A stretch of 64,000 bases of DNA from Nocardioides speluncae. GTDB lineage: Bacteria > Actinomycetota > Actinomycetes > Propionibacteriales > Nocardioidaceae. This document shows positions 34,459 to 42,600 of this stretch, in pieces. Where the stretch lies: the NCBI RefSeq assembly GCF_003121585.1, contig NZ_QEOO01000042.1, forward strand, positions 1-64,000, given 5' to 3'. The translations under genes and the position numbers were made by a program. The notes below the pieces were generated by a model, which searched no databases, was not told where the DNA came from, and worked only from the letters and a program-made list of their open reading frames with translations. Numbering within the stretch: position 1 is the stretch's first letter; every line of letters starts with the position of its first letter.

Positions 34459-35712
34459 TCAGTCCTCGTTGTGCAAGTCGCCTACCGGAGCGAGCAGCGC
34501 CAGCCGCAGCAGCAGCCGGCCGCGCTCGTCGGTCAGCGACCAGCCCACGACCTGCTCCAGCCTGGCCAGCCGGTTCAACACGGTGTTGCGATGGCAGTAG
34601 AGGGCCCGGGCCGCAGCGGTCGTCGACTGGTTGTGGGCGAACCAGGTCTCCAGGGTCTCCAGCAGTGCGTCGCGTTCGTCGGGCGGCAGCTCCAGGACCC
34701 GGCCGAGTGCACGGCGTACCAGCCGGTCGGCAACCTCCGGAGCGGACGCCAGCAGTGCCTCCGGCAGCCGGTCGTCCAGGGCGGCGACGACAGGTTGGTC
34801 CGGCGGGAGCGTGGCCAGCGCGAGCAGCGCCTGTCGATAGGCACGGCCCAGCTCGGCCAGCGTCGGTGCCTCAGGGCTGACGCCGACCCGGCGACCGGCG
34901 AGCACCGCGCCGAGAACCTGCTGGACCCGTGGCGTCCCGGTCGCCTCAGGCAGCTGCAGGACGCCGACCTCGTTGCCGGCCTGCGCGCCCCACACCGACT
35001 CGACGGCGTGGACCGCGAGCTGATCGCGCTGGCTGCCGACCACGGGCCGCTCCGGCACACCCGCGGCGACCACGACGACGTACCGCGCGGTGGGCGGCAG
35101 GGCCAGCAGCCGTTGCGCGGCCGCGGCGATGTCGGTATCGGCCCCCCGGCCCTCGAGCAGCTCACGAAGCAGCTGCTCCCGGCCCGCACGGTCGCGCTCC
35201 CGCAGCCGCTCCTCCTCCTGCCGGTAGCCCTCGACGGTCTTCATCGAGAACACGTCCATCAGGTGCCACAGCCGGGCGACCTCGTCGAGCATCGCTCGGC
35301 TCGCCTCCGGTCCGCACTGCTTGGCGCAGGCCAGCAGCTCCTCCCAGATCAGCTCGATCCCGAGCCGGAAGGACCGCAGCACCGCCTCCAGCGGGACGCC
35401 CTGCGCGGCACGGCGTCGCCCGGTCTCGAGGGGAGCGTCGTACAGCGCGTCGTCGAGCGGGCCCTCGGTCAGGAACGCCTCGGTGATCCGAAGGATGTTC
35501 GCGCGGATGGAGTGCGACAGGTCGTCGTGCGACGGCGCGCTCACGGTGCGGTACGACGGGTCGTCGACGATCACCGCCTCGACCCTCGCCTGGAGCGGGT
35601 CGATGTCGGCGAGCAGCTCGTCGACCAGCTGCTTCAGCAGCCCCGAGCGGCTCGGCCGCTCGACCTCCAGCGTTCCCATGGGGACAACGGGGACCTCCGC
35701 CATGCCGGTCAC
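34459..35712 (-). CDS. PucR-type transcriptional regulator
   Basis: A 417-residue protein with the CdaR/PucR plan: an N-terminal helical sensor region (LLKQLVDELLADIDPLQARV ... SFRLGIELIWEELLACA), a middle GGDEF-like domain, and a C-terminal PucR helix-turn-helix (LLETLETWFAHNQSTTAAAR ... LYCHRNTVLNRLARLEQ). GTG 35712 is chosen for its AAGGAGAT; ATG 35703 is an alternative. It follows paaI on the same strand after a 108-base gap. Such regulators often respond to aromatic or purine catabolites, so the phenylacetyl-CoA ligase gene upstream is a plausible link. Confidence 0.82.
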   Translation of the reverse strand: MTGMAEVPVVPMGTLEVERPSRSGLLKQLVDELLADIDPLQARVEAVIVDDPSYRTVSAPSHDDLSHSIRANILRITEAFLTEGPLDDALYDAPLETGRRRAAQGVPLEAVLRSFRLGIELIWEELLACAKQCGPEASRAMLDEVARLWHLMDVFSMKTVEGYRQEEERLRERDRAGREQLLRELLEGRGADTDIAAAAQRLLALPPTARYVVVVAAGVPERPVVGSQRDQLAVHAVESVWGAQAGNEVGVLQLPEATGTPRVQQVLGAVLAGRRVGVSPEAPTLAELGRAYRQALLALATLPPDQPVVAALDDRLPEALLASAPEVADRLVRRALGRVLELPPDERDALLETLETWFAHNQSTTAAARALYCHRNTVLNRLARLEQVVGWSLTDERGRLLLRLALLAPVGDLHNED

Positions 35713-35820
35713 CTCATCTCCTTGCCCTCTCCACAGACAACGCCCGACTGCCCAGTTTGGCTATGCCACGGTTGCTGGATGGCTGGCCGGCGCGGCGACC
35801 GCCGCCCGTGGTTCTGCGGG

Positions 35821-36255
35821 TCAGTCTCCGGCCGAGTCCAGGATGGGCCGACCGAGTGAGCGGCTGCGGCCGCGGAAGGTCGCGATCACGGTCTCGCCGC
35901 AGCGGACGGTGACGTCGTACACGCCGGACCGGCCGCGCAGCGCCACCTCCTGAGCGTCGGCGACGAGTACGTCGTCGATCCGGGCCGACTCGAGGAAGTC
36001 CACCTGGAAGCCGGTGGCGACGGTGACCGTGCCGTGGCTGTTGCAGGCGAACGCGAACGCGCTGTCGGCGAGCGTCGAGATCAGGCCGCCGTGGCAGAGG
36101 TCGTGGCCATTGACCATGTCGGCGCGGACCACCATCGACAGCCGAGCGCGGCCGGGCGCCACCTCTTCGAGCACCATCCCGAGCGCCTTGCTGGCCTGGT
36201 CGCCGGCCCACATGGCCTCGGCGCAGGCGCGGGCGAGCTGGTCGGGGTCGGTCAT
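35821..36255 (-). CDS. paaI: PaaI-type hotdog thioesterase
   Basis: A 144-residue single-hotdog protein. The family segment GHDLCHGGLISTLADSAFAF contains the catalytic Asp and the HGG loop of PaaI, and TVATGFQVDFLESARIDDVL is the second family motif. PaaI hydrolyses phenylacetyl-CoA and ring-hydroxylated CoA esters, rescuing trapped CoA. ATG 36255 is 14 bases after the paaK stop with AGGTGG just before it; GTG 36264 is possible. Pairing with paaK supports the assignment. Confidence 0.82.
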   Translation of the reverse strand: MTDPDQLARACAEAMWAGDQASKALGMVLEEVAPGRARLSMVVRADMVNGHDLCHGGLISTLADSAFAFACNSHGTVTVATGFQVDFLESARIDDVLVADAQEVALRGRSGVYDVTVRCGETVIATFRGRSRSLGRPILDSAGD

Positions 36256-36268
36256 GGTCACCACCTGC

Positions 36269-37576
36269 CTATCGCTCGGGACGCTGGTCGACGATCCGCC
36301 GCATCTTGCCGACCGAGCGCTCGATGCTGCCGGGCTCGGTCACCTCGACGGCGACGGTGACGCCGATGGTGCGCTTGACCAGCCCGGCGACGTGCCGCCC
36401 GGCGTCCTGGGCGGCGTCGGCGGTCGCGTGCTCGGCGCGCTCGATGCGGACCGTGAGCTCGTCGAGGTTGCCCTCGCGGGTCAGCACGCACTGGAAGTGC
36501 GGGCTCAGCTCGGGCACGTTCAGCACCAGCTCCTCGATCTGGGTCGGGAACAGGTTGACCCCGCGCAGGATCATCATGTCGTCGGAGCGGCCGGTGATCT
36601 TCTCGATCCGCCGCATCCGCCGGGCGGTGCCGGGCAGCAGCCGGGTCAGGTCGCGGGTGCGGTACCGGATCACCGGCATCGCCTGCTTGGTCAGCGAGGT
36701 GAAGACCAGCTCGCCCTTCTCCCCGTCGGGCAGCACCGCTCCGGTGATCGGGTCGATGATCTCCGGGTAGAAGTGGTCCTCCCAGACGTGCAGTCCGTCC
36801 TTGGTCTCGACGCACTCCTGCGCCACACCCGGGCCGATCACCTCCGACAGCCCGTAGATGTCGACCGCGTGCATGTCGAGCCGCTCCTCGATCGTGCGCC
36901 GCATCTGGTTGGTCCACGGCTCGGCGCCGAAGATGCCCACCCGGAGCGAGGTGCTGCGCGGGTCGATCCCGGCCCGCTCCAGCTCGTCGATGATGCTCAG
37001 CATGTACGAAGGCGTGACCATGATGATGCTCGGCCGGAAGTCGGTGATCAGCTGCACCTGGCGCTCGGTCATGCCGCCCGAGACGGGGACCACCGTGCAG
37101 CCCAGCTTCTCCGCACCGCCGTGGGCGCCGAGGCCGCCGGTGAACAGGCCGTAACCGTAGGCGTTGTGCAGGATGTCCCCCGGCCGCCCGCCGGCCGCGC
37201 GGATGCTGCGCGCCATCACTGTCGACCACATGTCGAGGTCGTCCCGGGTGTAGCCGACCACGGTCGGCTTGCCCGTCGTACCGGAGGACGCGTGGACCCG
37301 GACCACTTGCTCGCGCGGCACCGCGAACATCTCGAACGGGTAATTGTCGCGCAGGTCGGCCTTGGTCGTGAACGGCAGCCGGGCGAGGTCCTCCAGCGAG
37401 CGGACGTCGTCGGGGTGGGCGCCGGCCGCCTCGAACGAACGCCGGTAGTGGGCGACGTTGTCGTAGGCGTGGCGGACCGACCAGTGCAGGCGCTCGAGCT
37501 GCAGCGCCCTGAGCTCGTCGACCGAGAGCAGCTCGACCGGCTCCAGGCCCTCGTCGGGGGAAATGGAAGGGGACAC
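36269..37576 (-). CDS. paaK: Phenylacetate-CoA ligase
   Basis: A 435-residue AMP-forming ligase that activates phenylacetate to phenylacetyl-CoA. Visible are the ATP loop HASSGTTGKPTVVGYT, YGLSEVIGPGVAQEC, the hinge region GRSDDMMILRGVNLFPTQIE and a C-terminal GKMRRI segment. The length is normal for PaaK. GTG 37576 is used because AGGAGGAGG lies six bases upstream; an upstream TTG overlaps that site. None of the paaABCDE monooxygenase genes are in the window, so the rest of the pathway lies elsewhere, or the enzyme serves another aryl acid. Confidence 0.9.
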   Translation of the reverse strand: MSPSISPDEGLEPVELLSVDELRALQLERLHWSVRHAYDNVAHYRRSFEAAGAHPDDVRSLEDLARLPFTTKADLRDNYPFEMFAVPREQVVRVHASSGTTGKPTVVGYTRDDLDMWSTVMARSIRAAGGRPGDILHNAYGYGLFTGGLGAHGGAEKLGCTVVPVSGGMTERQVQLITDFRPSIIMVTPSYMLSIIDELERAGIDPRSTSLRVGIFGAEPWTNQMRRTIEERLDMHAVDIYGLSEVIGPGVAQECVETKDGLHVWEDHFYPEIIDPITGAVLPDGEKGELVFTSLTKQAMPVIRYRTRDLTRLLPGTARRMRRIEKITGRSDDMMILRGVNLFPTQIEELVLNVPELSPHFQCVLTREGNLDELTVRIERAEHATADAAQDAGRHVAGLVKRTIGVTVAVEVTEPGSIERSVGKMRRIVDQRPER

Positions 37577-37590
37577 GGGCAACCTCCTCC

Positions 37591-39261
37591 TCAATTCTGG
37601 CCGACGGTGAACTCGAGGGTCGCCACGGGGTTGTCGAACTCGCCGACCCGCAGCGACACCTGGAGCCGCCAGCTGCCGGGCGTGGGCAGCACGGCCTGCG
37701 CCTCGTAGGTGCCCGGAGCCACCGACTGGGCCGGCAGCGTGCCGAGGTTGACCTTGTCGGACGCGAGCCGAATGCTGGGCGCCTTCAGTCCCTCGGTGGG
37801 CTCGCCGTTCGCATCCAACAGCTCGACGGTGATCGCGCTCGGCCCGGGCACGGGCGAGGCCATCGTTGCTCGGACCTCGATGTCACCCAGGGACGCCGTC
37901 TTGGTCACCGGCTCGGCCGGCGTCGCGGCCGCGGGCTCCGCCCGGTCGCGCTCGGGGCTCTTGTCGACGAGGAACCCGGTCACCAGCAGTACGCCGACCA
38001 GCACGGCCGTCTCGGCCGCGGTGGCGCGCACCAGCAGGCCCGCACCCGCGCGCCGGTCCCGGCGGTGGGTGGCCTGCTGCAGCCGCGGCAGCAGCACGAA
38101 CCGGTTCGCCGCGGCGATGAGTACGGCGACGAGCGCGGCGGCGACCTTGACCAGCAGCAGCCGGCCGTAGGCACTGTCGAACAGCACCGCCCAGGAGCCG
38201 GTGATCCGCCAGGCCAGAAGCGAGCCGGTGAGCACGAGCGCGACCAGCACACCGGCCGCGACCACCGAGAACCTCGCCAGCGTCTCGACGGCCAGCGTGC
38301 CGCGGCCTGCCAGGTCGGGGAGGACCAGCAGCAGCGCCAGCAGCCCGCCGAGCCAGACGCTGCCGGTCAGCAGGTGCAGCATGTCGGCGCCGACGACCAG
38401 CACCTCGGGCGTGACGGCGCGGGTGTGGCCGGTGAGTGCGGGTGCGCTCAGCGCCGCTGCGCCGGCGACCATCGCCGCGACGTTCTGCCGGACGCCGTTC
38501 ACGCCGTCGCCCAGCAGTACGACGGACGCGACGACCCCGCCGGCGACGACCCCGGCCGTCACGTACTCCATGACCGCCAGGGTCGACCAGGTTGTCCGCT
38601 CGGCCAGCACCCCGAGCCCGCCGCCGAGCTGGTACATCGCCGTCAGCGGTACGCCGAGCAGCCAGGCCAGCACCGCGGCCACCGCACCGCCGCGCGCAGC
38701 CACCACCAGCCGGCGGCGCGACTTGTTCGCAAGGTGGCTCGCGGGCAGGAAGAGCACGGTGAACGCGACCATGCCCGCTGCCATCAGCAGGCCGACGTAC
38801 CCGACCCACTCGGTCACGCTCAGCGTCCACGGCGGCTTCGCCGGGACGGCCGTCTCGACCGGCGGCGCCGCCACCTCCGCACTCGGCGCGCCGACCGAGA
38901 ACCTGAGCGAGCCGCTGATCGGGTGGCCGTCCTCGGACACGACTCGCCAGACCACCACGAGCGTGCCCTCGCCGACCTCGTCGGGCAGCTCGGCGGTCAG
39001 CTCGGGTCCGCGCGCGGTCGCCGACGACGCGACCGAGCCGCCGCGGGCGTCGAAGACCTGGACGCCGTCCGGCACCAGCGAGACCGACTCGCTGAACGTG
39101 AACCGGATCTGCTCCGGCTGGGTCTCCAGGACGGCGCCCTCGGCCGGGTCGGAGCTGATCAGAGTCGCGTGTGCGCTGGCCGGACTCGCCGTACCGATCA
39201 GCAGCGCGACGAGTGCGAAGAGGAGCAGGAGTGTGTGCCGCGCGAGATGGTCTCGGTTCAC
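37591..39261 (-). CDS. CopC-CopD (YcnJ-type) copper protein
   Basis: A 556-residue fusion. After a signal peptide the mature protein begins with His (ASAHATLISSDPAEG), the N-terminal copper ligand of the CopC domain (residues 30-125, ending in EDGHPISGSLRFSV). An eight- to nine-helix CopD region follows (about 145-430), and a C-terminal beta domain (about 450-556, ending LEFTVGQN) resembles the YtkA/FixH-like module. Together these bind copper outside the membrane and move it inward. GTG 39261 has GGAG just upstream. It is 14 bases from paaK and may share its transcript. A palindrome at 39298-39321 is a candidate operator. Confidence 0.87.
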   Translation of the reverse strand: MNRDHLARHTLLLLFALVALLIGTASPASAHATLISSDPAEGAVLETQPEQIRFTFSESVSLVPDGVQVFDARGGSVASSATARGPELTAELPDEVGEGTLVVVWRVVSEDGHPISGSLRFSVGAPSAEVAAPPVETAVPAKPPWTLSVTEWVGYVGLLMAAGMVAFTVLFLPASHLANKSRRRLVVAARGGAVAAVLAWLLGVPLTAMYQLGGGLGVLAERTTWSTLAVMEYVTAGVVAGGVVASVVLLGDGVNGVRQNVAAMVAGAAALSAPALTGHTRAVTPEVLVVGADMLHLLTGSVWLGGLLALLLVLPDLAGRGTLAVETLARFSVVAAGVLVALVLTGSLLAWRITGSWAVLFDSAYGRLLLVKVAAALVAVLIAAANRFVLLPRLQQATHRRDRRAGAGLLVRATAAETAVLVGVLLVTGFLVDKSPERDRAEPAAATPAEPVTKTASLGDIEVRATMASPVPGPSAITVELLDANGEPTEGLKAPSIRLASDKVNLGTLPAQSVAPGTYEAQAVLPTPGSWRLQVSLRVGEFDNPVATLEFTVGQN

Positions 39262-39297
39262 GGTTGCTCCTCGGTGTGCGGCTGATTCAAGGCTAGA

Positions 39298-39321
39298 CTC
39301 GGTTCACCATATCGAACCGAG
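39298..39321. promoter_or_regulatory. Palindromic operator between ycnJ-type and tautomerase genes
   Basis: CTCGGTTC and GAACCGAG are perfect inverted 8-mers separated by eight bases. The site lies in the 104-base divergent gap, 37 bases before the copper-protein start and 45 before the tautomerase start, and could control one or both. I cannot name the regulator; no copper-sensor gene is adjacent. Confidence 0.5.
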
Positions 39322-39365
39322 GTCGCTGACGTGGACGCGCGGCGGCAAGATACGAAGGGACCGCC

Positions 39366-39590
39366 ATGCCCCGCATCACCGTCGAACTGCTATCCGGACG
39401 CACCCTCGAGCAGCGTCGTGACTTCGCGAAGGCCGTCGCCGACAACGCCGTGGACATCCTCGGCGCCCGCCGCGAGGACGTGTGGATGGTCTTCCGGGAC
39501 TTCACGGCGGACATCGTCGCCAACGGCGGCATCCTCGCCAGCGAGGACGAGACCCGGGCCGGCGTGCTGGCCGCCCTCGCGAAGGACTGA
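39366..39590 (+). CDS. 4-oxalocrotonate tautomerase-like protein
   Basis: A 74-residue tautomerase-superfamily monomer. Met is followed by Pro (PRITVELLSG), which becomes the catalytic N-terminal Pro after Met removal. RTLEQRRDFAKAVADNAVDI and REDVWMVFRDFTADIVANGG are the helix and strand of the beta-alpha-beta unit. GAAGGGA precedes the ATG. Such enzymes interconvert enol and keto forms of aromatic breakdown products, so nearby paaK/paaI could be related, but the gene is divergent from them. Confidence 0.85.
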   Translation: MPRITVELLSGRTLEQRRDFAKAVADNAVDILGARREDVWMVFRDFTADIVANGGILASEDETRAGVLAALAKD

Positions 39591-39599
39591 GCAGTCCAC

Positions 39600-39639
39600 G
39601 AGGACGGGCCCGGAGGATCGCTCCTCCGGGCCCGTCCTC
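39600..39639. terminator. Perfect 18-bp hairpin terminator
   Basis: GAGGACGGGCCCGGAGGA (39600-39617) pairs exactly with 39622-39639 around the loop TCGC, followed by TTCC on the plus strand. It lies between the convergent tautomerase gene and the giant secreted-protein gene. Confidence 0.85.
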
Positions 39640-39648
39640 TTCCTGTGG

Positions 39649-42600
39649 CTAGCGCCGGACCCTGAGGTAGACGCTCTTCGACGCCGGCTCCAGGTAGCCG
39701 CTGCCGAGGTAGGCGATCCGGACCTGGAAGTACCCGGCTCGAGTCGCCCGCGGCAGCCGGAGCGTCACCCTGTCAGTCGCCCCGAGCCAGCCCGTGACCG
39801 CCCGCCCGGCGAAGCTCACCCGGACCTTGCCGCTCACCGGCACCCCGTACGGCGCCCGCACGGCGACCTTGACCGTCGCCCGCTGACCGCGTTGCACCTC
39901 CTTGGGTACGGCGGCGCTCAGCGTCGGCCTGGCCTTCCGGACTGTCACCCGCACGGTCTTCGTCGACGCCGCGTGGCTCGCGTCGCCGCCGTACCGAAGG
40001 GTCAGCAGGTGCGACCCCGGCGCCAGCGACCTCGGCGGGAGGGTGATGGTCACCTTGCCGGCCGCCAGGGTCCCCGAGGCCAGCAGCTTGGTGCCCTTAC
40101 GGACCTCGACCTTCCCCGTCGCGGTGGTGGGCCTGATCGACACCGAGACCTTGCCGCGCTCGCCGTACCTGAACGACGGGGCCGTTCCGGACAGCGTGGT
40201 CGGGGTCGGCTCCGGAGCCGCTTCCACGGTGATGGTCACCGTGACCGGTGGCGACTCCGCGGTGCCGTCGCTGGCCTTGTAGGTGAAGGTGTCGGTCCCG
40301 GAGAAGCCGGCATCGGGCGTGTAGCTGAACGACCCGTCCGCGCCGAGCTCCACCTGGCCGTGGGCGGGCTGGGTGGCACCGGTGGCGGTCAGGCCGTCGC
40401 CGTCGGCGTCGGTGTCGTTGTCCAGGACGCCGGGCGCCGGGACCGTCAGCTCCTGGCCCTCGTCGGTGCTGTACGAGTCCGCGCCACCCGCCGGAGCGGC
40501 GTTCGGGAACGGGTTCTCGTGCAGCTCGGTCACCTGCTCGGCGGTCAGCTCGTAGCCGTACATCCGGAAGTCGTCGACCAGGCCGTCGAACCGCGGATCG
40601 GGCCAGCTGGTGCCGCCGATCAGGTTCGCGGTGGTGTTGCCGTCGACCCCGACGTCTCCGATCCCGATGCTGAAGTCATTCCGGGTGGCCTGGAGCTCGC
40701 CGTCGAAGTAGATCTTCCCGGTGCCGCCGCTCATGGTGAAGACCACGTGCGTCCACTCGTTGAGCGGCAGGTCGTTGCCCTGCCCGAGCACCAGTCGCTC
40801 CTGGGCGCTGCCCGGCGTGCCGGGCGCCTTGAACGTCGCCGCGAAGCCGGTGGCGCCGCTCGCCTGAGTGGAGGACTGCAGCAGGAAGAACGTGTCGGTG
40901 CTGCTGCCGATCTGCAGCAGCGGCACCCAGTTGGGCAGCGCGTCCGGCCTGGCCCAGATCGACACGGAGAACTCCTCGTCCATGCCGGCCTGGATGTTGT
41001 CCGGAAGCTCCACCTGGTTGCCGGAGCCGGAGCTGCCGCCGGGCAGCGAGATGCCGCCGTCGTACTGGCCGCTCGCGGTCCAGGTGGTCGCGCCGGTCAG
41101 CGTGGCCGGTCCGACCGAGCTGTCGGTGCCGGTGTTCGCCGCGGTCGATCCCTGGCCCTCGTCGAGGGTGTAGTGGATCGGCACCCCCTCCCCCGGCGGT
41201 GGTCGCTGGACGGTATGCGTGAGGCTCGCTTGCGAGTCGCGCCAGCCGTCAGCAGCGAGATAGCGGACCTCGATCTGGTGCGGCCCTGGGCTGAGGGTCA
41301 GCTCCGGGAACGATGCCTGACCGGCCGCCAGCGGTACGCCGTCACCGGACCGGGCGCCGTCGACCCACAACTCGGCGGTGCCGGCGGGCGCCGTACCCGA
41401 CGCTGCCGCCACCGTGGCCGAGACCGTCACCGGCTCCGCGAACGGAGACGGCGAGGCCGGGTCGACCGTGACGGTCGTGGTGGTGCGCAGCGCCGAGCCC
41501 TCGTCGTACAGCGCCGACACGTTGTCCGCACTGATCGCCGAACGGTAGACCCGGACGTCGTCCATCAGCCCGTCGAACGCGGCGTCGGGGAAGCCGTTGC
41601 GCCCCAGCCAGTTGTCGACGGTGGTGCCGATGTCGGACATGTCGATGGTCAGGTCGGTCCGCGACGCGGTCTGCTCGCCGTTGAGGTAGAGCGTCCCGGT
41701 CGCGCCGGTCCGGGTGAACACGACGTGGTTCCACTCGCTGACGGTCAGGTCGGTGCTGCCGCTTCCGTAGACCCGTTCCTGGAGCGCGGCCCCGGGTGCC
41801 TTGAACGTCGCCGCGAGCCCGGTGTTGCCGGCCGTCTGGGTGCGGGTCTGCAGCTGGAAGAAGCCGCTTTCGCCGTTGCCGATGTGGAACAGCCCGGCCC
41901 AGTTGGTCAGCGCGTCCGGCCGCACCCAGAACGAGGTGGAGAAGTCGGTCTCGTCCTTGAGCAGGTCGTCCGGCAGGTCGACCGCGTTCGCCCGGTCGCC
42001 GCCCGGCAGGTTGAGGCCCTTGCCGTACACACCGTCGTCGGTCCAGCCGGTGCCACCGGTGAGAGAGGCCGCGCCGACCGCGGACTCGGTGCCGGTGTTG
42101 GCGGCCGAGGTCCCCTCACCCTCGGAGAACTCGTAGTGGACGGGCACGTCCTCCAGGCTCGGGTCGCTGGCAATGACGACCAGGTCGTCCACGACCAGTC
42201 CGCCGCCGGAGCCGGGTCCTGCCAGTCTGAGTGTCTCCGAGCGCGCCGAGGCGGTGAACGTCCCGACGAAGGTCCCGAACGTGATCGCCCGGCCACTCTG
42301 CGAGGGTCTGTCGGCGTCGGCGGTGATCGTGGTATCCAGCGAGCCGATGCTCAGGTCCGCGGTCGCGGGCCCGTCAGCTGCTGGCGATCTGCTGTCGCGG
42401 GCGTAGCGCAGCGACACCCGGTACTCGCGGCCAGGGTCGAGCCCGCTGATCCGCCGCTCGAGGCTCCCGGACTTGCCGAGCGCCACGTGGTACCCGGTGA
42501 GCCCGAGTCCGCCGTTGGTGGGCGCTGCGCCACGCATCAGCTGCACCTGGCTGTCCACCGCCCACGGAGCCATCCGGCCGTTGCCGGGGGCGACGTCGAC